DNA of 64,000 nt. Origin: Haberlea rhodopensis (lineage: Eukaryota; Streptophyta; Magnoliopsida; Lamiales; Gesneriaceae). Made by a program: the position numbers and the translations under genes. Below are positions 54,804 to 64,000 of this stretch, piece after piece. Every line of letters begins with the position of its first letter. Within the stretch, counting starts at the first letter, position 1. Under the pieces are notes generated by a model. That model had not been told where the DNA came from and ran no database searches. It saw nothing but the letters and a program-made list of their open reading frames with translations. The stretch lies in assembly GCA_907163345.1 (NCBI GenBank), contig CAJQUN010000413.1, positions 186,001-250,000 of the forward strand, written 5' to 3'.

Positions 54804-57333
54804 TGTGAGACCCCGTTATCACATCAAGATATTAAGGTGCAATTTAGAGAACTAAACATACATGTGATTATATCAGAGTAAAGTGCCGTGTTGATTAACC
54901 TGAGCTTTAGAGATTACAGTACCAAAAAGTTCCAAAAAGGAAAGACATACTTCCTACAAAGGTACTACATCATAGTCTTACTCTACTCAGTAGAAGCTAT
55001 ACTAAAACTCTATCATGCTAATCCTGTAGCACTCCTTACAGCTCAGCATATCAACCCCGGCCCTGGTTCTCGTCAACAAAAGCACCTACAAAGACAACCC
55101 CCAACACATGAGCATAACACAATTCATATTTAACATAATATGAAAGTAAGGCATAAATGCAAATCTTAAACACAAGTCCTTCCTGTATTTCCAGCATTTA
55201 TATCGCCCATTGGTTGTCCCTGTACCATAATTCATAATAGAAACACATTATATGAATGTATGGATATGCAATGTCATGACATTCCTTTTCCCTTAAATCC
55301 TTATTTCATCCTGAGCCCTTATCATTAGTACATTTTAATGCTTCTTGCTACTCCATGTAAGCGGAATTCTTCATCGCTTCCAATGGACTTTAGCGTTGCT
55401 ACTCCATGTAAGCGGAATTCTTCATCGCTTCCAATGGACTTTAGCGTTGCTACTCCATGTAAGCGGAATTCTTCATCGCTTCCAATGGACTTTAGCGTAA
55501 GCCATTAAAATCCTTACTAAGATAACTTTGACTCGTGAAATACACCTCTTATATTTCACAACATACATATGCAAAAACAATGCATAAAAACATGTATCAT
55601 AATCTTAATGCACCACATTGCATTCATCATGTGTCATAAAGACAAACATAAAGTACATGTTACCGTTGGGATGCCCGTACGTCGCTTACGTACCTTTCAA
55701 AAGATAGAGGAGTCAATCGACTTTATCTCCTCGGTTGTGCTGGCACCTGGGATGGTTCTACATAGCCACACAACACAATATTAGGCACCTCATAATAATC
55801 CGGAAGCAAAACCAAATAAAAAAACCAAACAAATCCTTTAATATCATCTCGCGATCGATCGCCCATGAGCCCCGATCGATCGCGAGATGCTACTGCCTCG
55901 CATACCAGAAAAATTCAATCCGCGATCGATCGCCACTATATTGGCGATCGATCGCCAAAACTTACTGGAACGTCGCGATCGATCCTGCCTCCTTGGCGAT
56001 CGATCGCCAACCTTGTTCCTTCGGCGATTTTCCAGAATTGCTTAACACCGATAATCATACCCTTAAATCTAACATGTAGGACAATATACATACCAAGACC
56101 ATCATGCTAGCATTTGAACTACACTACCCTGAGTGTATTCAAACCAAATATACACCCTTAGCATAAACCTACATGCATAAACATCGATCATTAAAACAAG
56201 TACTGGATCAACTTTTTCTGGAAACAGGGCACATTTTCATTTCCAGAATTCTTGAGCACCTCTTTTCATGCTATTAAAACTAACACATATAACATAAACC
56301 TTGCTCAACTAAACATGCCATGGGTTTCACAAAACTACCAAGCATGTTTTTACATCAAAGTTTCTCCAATATATAAGCTTATCATGCATGATAACACCTT
56401 CATAAAAGTACTCTTCGCACATATATTTCCAGAAAACAGGGCATTTGAACCTTGCCCAGAATTTTCGAACACTACCTTTCACATGATTAAATCTTTCACA
56501 TAACACATGCAACATGCTCAAGGAAATATACTGGTACCTTCAACAAGTTACCATACATAAAAACACATCAAAGGTTCAACCAAAACCTAAGTTAGCATGC
56601 TTCGAAACATCATGGTAAAACCCTTCCTAACATGGAAAACAGAGTACTTCTCTGCTCGGGTGTTCGAGGAGCCCTTTTCTCTAGCATAAATATAGCACAT
56701 AAAGCATGCAAGTTTCTTAACTAAACATGCTAAAGGCTTCACAAACATCCCAAAAAGGTATTCATAACAAGATAACATCATACCCTAAACTATCATGCCA
56801 AAACTGCTACAAAGAACAAGCATGCCAGGAAACTTGAAAACTGGGAAAAATGTGACTCCTCACCACTTTTGCCCTTCGATTTTCTATATGAAAAGAAGCA
56901 TGAAACCCGATCACTTTTCTCCTGGAACTCGACCAAGTTGCAGAGAAATGAAGGGAAAAAGAAGGAAGCTTTTGGAAGAGGCAAGACTCAAAATATCTAA
57001 GTCCAAACATGCCTATAAGTCAATCTGCTTTCCCAGAAAACAGGGGAGGGGCGTGGGTTTGGCTGCAAGTGGGGGTTGGGTGGTTGCATGTGGGGTGGTT
57101 TGTGGTGTTTAATTGTGTCCCGGTATTTCATACGATGTATAAAAATATCCCTCCTCGATATTTTATTATTCTACCACATCAACACAACAATTAAAAACAC
57201 CTAACATGCTTCCTAAACCACATCATCAAATTAAATAAATTAATCCCACATACAAACGCTTTAAACATATAGGTTCATAATTAACCACCCTTAAATGCAT
57301 GATTACCCACATAATCATTTCGGGGATATCACA
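54804..57333 (-). repeat. Gypsy-4 5' LTR
   Basis: This 2530-base LTR is apparently identical to 47505-50034. It ends in the boundary ATATCACA followed by CAAGA. Confidence 0.96.
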
Positions 57334-60300
57334 CAAGAAGAACAATTGGTCGACCAATCGAGGGCCTATGCAAGGAAATAGATCGGGGGAGTCAAGGTAC
57401 GACAATTGTGGAGGGCCACATTCTTCGAGTAATTGCCCTGCTTGTTATAGTTGTGGCAGGATGGGCCACATCTCTCGGTATTGCCCCACTCGGGGAGGAC
57501 AGTCAGATTTTCAAGGGAACATGCCGAGATTTGAGGACAGAACAGTGCACCAGAGGTAGCAGTTTATGCCTCGACCATCGGGAGGTCAGACAGTGGGACC
57601 GTCCCCGGGGCAGGTGTATGCACTGACCAGGGAGCAGGCCTAGGCAGCCCCGGAGGAGGTGATGGCCGGTACGTGCCATTTATTTACGTACCCTGCTTTT
57701 ATTTTGATAGATACAGGTGCCTCCCACTCTTTTGTATCTGTGGGCTTTGTGGAGAGACACCATATGCGCACGTCTTTTTACCCACGCCTCTCATGGTCTC
57801 GACACCCACTGGAAGAAATGTTATTGCCGATCAGTTTCTTGCAGATTGCCTCATTTATTTTGAGGGCAACGAGTTGAAGGCAGACTTGATTGTGTTAGGC
57901 ATGTCAGACTTCGACTGCATTGTGGGTATTGACATTCTGAACAAATACCAGGCAGTGGTAAATTGTCGACAGAGAACAGTCAGGTTCAAATCTGATTTGG
58001 GGATACAGTGGACCTTTTATGGCAACGGTTCTCGTGCGAAGATTCCGTTGATTTCGGCAATCAAAATGTCTCAGTTGTTGGAACGTGGTCACAGGGGCTA
58101 TCTCATCTATGCCGTGGACACGTCGGGGAAGAATAAAGAATTGAGTGTTGAGGATGTACCAGTTGTAGCAGAGTTTGCTGATGTATTCCCAGAGGAGATC
58201 CCAGGTTTCCCACCGGCTAGAGAAGTCGAGTTTGGGATCGAGTTATTACCAGGGACATCCGCTATCTCTCGTGCACCTTACAGGATGGCACCGGCGGAGT
58301 TGAGGGAATTGAAGGAGCAGTTGCAGGAGCTCCTTGATATAGGATATATACGCCCTAGCGTATCGCCTTGGGGCGCACCGGTTCTCTTTGTGAATAAAGA
58401 AGGACGGTTCGATGCGGTTGTGCATCGATTACCGGCAACTGAATAAGGCTACAGTGAAGAACAAGTATCCTCTCCCAAGGATTGATGATTTGTTTGATCA
58501 GTTGCAATGTACCAGACTTTATAGCAAGATCGAGAGATCCGGGTATCACCAGATTCGAGTCAGGGAGGAAGACAGAAGACAGCATTTCGGACTCGGATGG
58601 GCACTATGAATTCTTAGTCATGCCTTTTGGGGTGACAAATGCCCCCGCTGTCTTTATGAGTCTGATGAACAGAGTGTTTCAGCCATATCTTGATCAGTTC
58701 GCCATTGTATTTATCGACGACATTCTCATCTACTCCCGGAGCGAGGAAGAGCACATAAAACACTTGAGGACAGTGCTCCAGATTCTCAGAGATCACCAGT
58801 TGTATGCCAAGCTCAGCAAGTGTGAATTTTGGTTGAGCAGTATAGTGTTTCTGGGGCATGTCATATCTAGCAGCGGGATATCTGTGGATCCCAGGAAGAT
58901 TGAAGTTGTGATGGTGTGGGTTGCACCCACTTCTGTACCTGAGATACGGAGCTTTCTTGGTTTGGCAGGATATTACCGTCTTTTCGTCGAGGGTTTTTTC
59001 AAAGATCGCCAAGCCGTTGACACAGTTGACCCATAAGGGAGTACCATTCTTTTGGTCAGAAGCTTGTGAGGAGAGCTTCCAGGAGTTGAAACACCGGTTG
59101 ACGAAGGCGCCGGTATTGGTGATTCCTACGGAAAACTCCAGTTTGTTTTGTATACCGATGCATCACTTCAGGGCCTTGGGTGTGTACTGATGCAAGATAA
59201 GCATGTGGTAGCTTATGCATCGAGGCAGTTGAAGCCGCATGAGACTAGATACCCAATCCATGACTTGGAATTGGCGGCTATTATCTTTGCCCTGAAGATT
59301 TGGAGGCATTATCTGTATGGTACGTCGTTTACCATTTACACGGACCATAATAGCCTGAAGTTCTTATTCACCCAGGCAGATGAATATGAGGTAGAGAAGA
59401 TGGATGGACTTACTCAAGGACTATGATTGTGAGATTGAGTACCATCCTGGAAAGGCTAATTTGACAGCAGACGCCTTGAGTCGGAAATTGAGGAGTACTG
59501 CTGAGGACGTCATTCATTTGTCAGCCATGATGACTTCATATTGCCATCTGGGCTATGATTTGACATAGATGCATCACCAGTGTACGTATCGACCTTATTA
59601 GCTGAGCCAGATATCTATGAGAATATTAGAAGAGCTCAGAAGTCAGATGATGAGATTCAGAGATGGTTATCTTTATTGCATCTTGGTCAACCATCAAAGT
59701 TCAGAGTGGCCGAGGACGGATCTTTGAGATTGGGTAGCCGTTGGGTGGTTCCGAGTACGCCGGAGTTGCGTAGAGGGATCTTGGAGCGAGCTCATAGTAG
59801 CAGACTTAGCATCCACCCAGGCGGGAAGAAGATGTATAAAGATCTACGTGATCAGTTTTGGTGGAAAAGAATGAAGTGTGATGTCGTCGCTTTTGTTAAG
59901 AGGTGCTTGATCTGCCAGCAGGTTAAGGCAGAGAGACAGAGACCTGGCCGCGAGTTGAAAAACTTGGAGATACCGAAGTGGAAGTGGGAACACATTTCCG
60001 TGGACTTCGTGACTCACTTGCCGAGGAGTGCTCCGGGTTTTGATGCTATTTGGGTGATTGTGGATCGATTGACTAAGGTAGCTCATTTCATTCCCTATAG
60101 CATGACCTTCACCTATCTGAGGATGGCTCAGTTGTATATTCGAGATGTGGTAAGATTGCACGGGATCCCCATTTCCATAGTGTCGGATCGAGATCCACGA
60201 TTCACATCTCATTTTTGGGAGGGTCTTCAGTCGGCCTTGGGAACTGAAGTTAGATTGAGCATCGCTTACCATCCTCAGACGGATGGCCAGACCGAGCGTA

Positions 60301-61046
60301 CTATCCAAACGCTCGAGGACATGTTGAGGGCTTGTGTATTGGAGTTCGATGCTTCTTGGCATGATTCAGTGGCCTTGGTAGAGTTCTCTTATAATAATAG
60401 CTACCAGACGAACATTCAGATGGCTCCCTTTGAGGCCCTTTATGGCAGACGGTGTAGATCACCCTTATGTTGGGACGATTTGGACCGTAAATCAGTCGGA
60501 GGACCGGAACTGATCCGAGAAATGGAAGAAAAGATAAAGATGATAAGGTAGAAAATGAAAGCAGCCCAGGACAGACAGACAGCTTATGCGAATAAACGGC
60601 GGAGACCGTTGGAGTTTCAGTTGGGAGATAAGGTCTTCTTGAAGATCTCGCCTTTCAGAGGCGTTGTGCGATTTGGGATGCGCGGAAAACTGTCTCCGAG
60701 GTATGTTGGACCGTACGAGATTTTGCAGCGCATTGGCACCTTAGCTTACCGACTAGCTTTACCACCTTCCTTGTCTGGTATACATGATGTGTTCCATGTG
60801 TCTATGTTGCGGAAGTATGAGCCGTATCCGTCTCATGTGTTGCAGCCTTCCGAGGTTCAGTTAGAATCCGACGTATCCTATGTGGAACGGCCTGTTAGAA
60901 TTCTGGATTGGGCAGACCGCAGACTTCGGAACAAAGTGATACCTATGATCAAGGTCCAGTGGGATCGCAGGGGTGTCGAGGAGGCTACGTGGGAGACAGA
61001 GCGGCATATGGTGCAGCACTACCCGGAACTGTTTTCTGGTATGTGA
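57334..61046 (+). pseudogene. Gypsy-3 gag 3' end and pol
   Basis: Gag resumes after Gypsy-4 with the zinc knuckle CYSCGRMGHISRYC near 57450. Protease follows with LIDTGASHSFVS near 57705, then reverse transcriptase in shifting frames (SVSPWGAPVLF near 58360, FIDDILIYS near 58710) and RNase H (YTDASLQGLGCVL from 59151). Integrase occupies 59580-60551 with SDRDPRFTS, and the chromodomain-like tail 60555-61046. Breaks include a stop near 57560, frameshifts near 58400, 58570, 59000, 59130, 59390 and 59560, and a TAG at 60549-60551. The individual catalytic motifs remain readable. Confidence 0.9.
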
Positions 61047-61116
61047 TTTATGTTTAGTTTCTTTTTGGGTAAGTGTATGCGATTTCGAGGACGAAATCTT
61101 ATAATTAGGGGAGTAT

Positions 61117-63172
61117 TGCTCCCCGAAATAATTAATTGCAATTTGGGCGTTAATTATGCTTATATGATTAATTAAGGTGATAATTGATTTATGTGCCTGA
61201 ATTAATTATCATGTTGAAATGCTTAGTCACATGTTAGGCGTGACCGAGAATGCATTTCGGGATGTATAATGTGCATGTTGGGAAAATTGGGTATTAGCAT
61301 GATTTAATTGTAATGGTTGACAATTAATTGGAAAGCATGGATTTAATTGAGGTTTTTGGTACATGTTGGAATGCTTTTAAAATACCGTGTTTGGGTATTT
61401 TGTACATCATGTTAATTTTTGGGGTATAATTTTAATTAAACCCTTATAACCCAATTACTCCACCTTTACCCATCACTTTATTCATTCACTCTTTAAATCC
61501 CCAAACCCCCTCCTAACCCTAACCCTTACCCCATTTTCGATTTTCACTTCAAGGAGGAAGAGAAACCTTTGCAAAACTCCATTGGTGTGATTCTTGGTAA
61601 GATTTGAGGTCTAGAAAGGGTATATATCCTTCCTTGTTGATTTTGCAAAGATTTATTTTTGGTTTGAGTTTGATATTTGTGTTTTTGAGATGGGTTTGTT
61701 GGGTTTGGTATGGTTTTGGGTTGGATGTTGGATTTATGGTTGTTTAAAGGTGTTTGTTGAAGGTTTTTAGTGTTTTTTGTGTTTTGGGTTTGTTAGTATA
61801 AGTGTTGGAGGTGAAGGGAAGAAATTTTGGAGCAAAAATGGTGATTTTTCGAAGTGCAGGACTCGGCGATCGATCGCGAGCCAACAGTAGGCTCCAGGGG
61901 CAATTGGCGATCGATCGCCACATCTTGGCGATCGATCGGCGAGGCTGGCGATCGATCGCGCCAAGTGTGACAATCGATCACCGAAGGAAGAAAAATTGAG
62001 TTTCGGACAGTATGATCTCGCGATCGATGGGCCCCTCGCGGCGATCGATCGCGAGTCACAAAATATGATATTTTTGGTTATTTTTGTAAGATTTTTGGTA
62101 TTGGACTATTATTTGGTTCTAACTTTGATTTGTGTGAATGTGTAGAACCATCCCAGGTGGCAACACAGCCAAGGAAGTGAAGTCCAACCACATCCTACTT
62201 TTGGAAAGGTACGTAAAGGGACGTACGGCACCCAACGGTACATGTATCTAATATACTCATTGATTATGCATTGTGGATGCGAGTATATATGGAATTATCC
62301 ATTGTGGATCCAAATACATGTTGAATTATGCATGATGATTGTATATGCATATGATGGTTATTGGTGCACATCCCATGAGTCATGGTCATCCCTTGATGAT
62401 TTTAATGCTTGCCGCTATTTGATTTGGTGCCGCTAAATGTGAAGCGAGGGGTGGGAGCGCCGCATGTCACATTTAAGCATGGTTATCATATGAGGCGAGG
62501 AAAGAATATTTGCCGCTCAATGTGAAGCGAGGGGTGGGAGCGCCGCATGTCCATTGAAGCGAGGTTATTCTATGCCGCCTATATGAAAAGCGAGGGGCAT
62601 TAAAATACATTGTGATAAACAGACTAAGGATTGGTGATTGGTGATTGGTAATTGGTAATAATGAAATGGTATTATTTCATGACATGTGTGGACCATTAAA
62701 TAATCTATTTGATTATACTCATGAGTTATGGTACAGGGAGAACCAAAAAGGAAGCGTTTAAAATGCATGGGAAAAACAGGAAGTGTTTTATTATTATTTA
62801 TGCATTTACGCCTTATATTCATATTGTGTTGGATATGAATAATATTATGCTCATGTTTTGGGGGTTGTCCTTGTAGGTACATTTTTGCATGATAGAAAAG
62901 GGGCTAAAGCGGGTTGAGGCGGTGAGCTTGTGAAGAACACTCTTGATAGATGAAGGACATGATTACTTTTGTATAGTATCTACTCTAGGAGTAGTGTAAA
63001 GCTATAGTGAAAACATTCATTCGATTGGGGTTGTAACTAATCCACTTGATAATCCTTATTTTGGCATGTAATTCTTAAAGCTCATAGTCTCAACACGATC
63101 TTTTCACTCTGATAATTTATGTTAGCTCTAATTATGCATTTAATCCGCATTTAAGGAACTAGGGTCCTTACA
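61117..63172 (+). repeat. Gypsy-3 3' LTR
   Basis: This 2056-base LTR begins TGCTCCCCGAAAT, where a short deletion has removed part of the start seen in the 5' copy, and ends GGGTCCTTACA before GGGCG. The palindrome cluster is at 61864-62052 and the 83-base tandem pair begins near 62430. Confidence 0.92.
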
Positions 63173-63177
63173 GGGCG

Positions 63178-64000
63178 ACTCTTGATAGCTAATACATCAT
63201 GAAAGAGTATATTGAGCCTCTTCGGGTTTAAAAGTAAAAATTTATGAAATATTTTCCAATTAGAAGTCGAAGAAATAAACATCAATTAGCGTAAGAGCAT
63301 ATTTGGTCAAAAAATATTTAAACTATGAGAGCGATAAAAGAAGAACCAGATCCTTTAACAAATAGAGAGTAATCTGCTTTAGACTGTGTGAATCCAGAGG
63401 TACTGAGAACATGTGAAAATTTGGAATACCATTATCTGGATGCTTGACGAAGACCATAGAGAGATCGATTTAACTTGCAAACCATATGTGTTGCCTTAGG
63501 AACATGCTCCCCTTTAAGCTTATAACCAGGGGGTAAATCCATATATACCTCCTCAAAGAGATCACCATTCAAAAATGCATTATTGACATCAAGTTGAGTA
63601 AGATGCCAATTGTGAGACAACACCAAAGCCAATACACCTTTATTGTGACCAACTTAGCAACCGGTGAAAATGTATCCAGCAAATCAACACCTTCTTGTTG
63701 ACTATAACCCTTAGCAACAAGACGCGTTTTAAGACGATCAGTGGAGCCATCATCCCGAAGTTTCAACTTATACACCCACCTGCAACCAATTGAATGTTTG
63801 CCCAGAGGTAGAGAAACAATGGACCAAGTGTTATTTAGTTCCAAAGCTTCAAGTTCAGCATTTATGGCTTCTCTCCATTCTGGTTGTTGAACAGCTTGAT
63901 GATAGAATTTTGGTTCAAAATGGGAAGAAACTTGGAGGACAAATGTCTTATAATATGGAGAGAGAACATGATAAGAAAGATATTGATAAATTGGATATAA
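63178..64000 (-). pseudogene. Copia reverse transcriptase fragment, continues past the window
   Basis: Minus-strand frames from the right edge read EPKFYHQAVQQPEWREAINA, then LELNNTWSIVSLP, GCRWVYKLKLRDDGSTD and RLVAKGYSQQEGVD. After a frameshift near 63630 they read LTQLDVNNAFLNGDLFEEVY and KLNRSLYGLRQASR, then, past a stop near 63434, WYSKFSHVL and ADYSLFVKG to about 63330. The YVDD block is not intact, and 63178-63300 is too decayed to assign. It is a third, distinct Copia family in the window. Confidence 0.85.

Larger units (their letters stand above)
47505..57333 (-). mobile_element. Gypsy-4: young, full-length Ty3/Gypsy chromovirus
   Basis: A 9829-base minus-strand element is flanked by CAAGA (47500-47504 and 57334-57338). 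The two LTRs are each 2530 bases and I can find no difference between them. The tRNA-iMet primer site is present, and a purine tract (AAGTAGGGGAGTAT, minus strand) lies at 50035-50048. One uninterrupted frame of 1518 codons spans gag to chromodomain. It inserted in gag of Gypsy-3 and is the most recent event visible in this window. Confidence 0.96.
44436..63172 (+). mobile_element. Gypsy-3: decayed Ty3/Gypsy chromovirus, split by Gypsy-4
   Basis: A plus-strand element has LTRs of 2039 and 2056 bases and the flanking duplication GGGCG (44431-44435 and 63173-63177). The tRNA-iMet primer site is at 46479 and a purine tract (TTAGGGGAGTAT) lies at 61105-61116. Gag-pol has the same order and close sequence similarity to Gypsy-2 and -4, with many stops and frameshifts. 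The 5' LTR starts TCTGATATCC (second base changed) and the 3' LTR start has a small deletion, so the ends themselves have decayed. 9829 bases are Gypsy-4. Confidence 0.93.

Overview
This is plant nuclear DNA, most likely from a eudicot with a repeat-rich genome. The evidence is two plant-specific secreted-peptide genes (a GASA/Snakin gene with a GT-AG intron and a TDIF-class CLE gene), plant-type LTR retrotransposons primed by tRNA-iMet or tRNA-Asp, plant LINE and hAT remnants, and long AT-rich stretches. The species cannot be fixed from sequence alone.

Layout. 1-5228 holds old debris (a Gypsy LTR minisatellite scrap, a LINE 3' fragment, a hAT transposase C-terminus) and a complete two-exon GASA gene at 2635-3369. 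5234-19333 is a minus-strand Ty1/Copia element (target duplication GTATA) split inside reverse transcriptase by a minus-strand Ty3/Gypsy chromovirus, Gypsy-1 (6432-15668, duplication GTTAC). Gypsy-1 has a roughly 172-bp tandem array in its leader and an extra coiled-coil ORF before gag. 19339-23710 is mostly non-coding; it carries a Copia reverse transcriptase scrap, microsatellites and an intronless minus-strand CLE gene (22091-22387) whose 12-residue peptide reads HEVPSGPNLISN.

23716-42197 is an Athila-like three-LTR compound (duplication GTTGG at its outer ends). One internal segment carries only a broken 'plant transposon protein' ORF, the other only gag. The first is split by Gypsy-2 (27376-36205, duplication GCGGA). 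42203-44430 is unassigned, probably old LTR material. 44436-63172 is a plus-strand, decayed Gypsy-3 (duplication GGGCG). It is split inside gag by minus-strand Gypsy-4 (47505-57333, duplication CAAGA), which has apparently identical 2530-bp LTRs and one uninterrupted 1518-codon gag-pol frame. A Copia reverse transcriptase fragment runs off the right edge.

The window is therefore three two-level nests of retrotransposons around two small host peptide genes. Only the GASA and CLE genes look like host genes under selection. Gypsy-4 is the only element with a full-length frame, and it lacks three residues in a conserved reverse transcriptase block. The most unusual shared structure is clusters of the palindrome CGATCGATCG in the LTRs of four families from two different Gypsy lineages; Gypsy-1 and the Copia element lack them.
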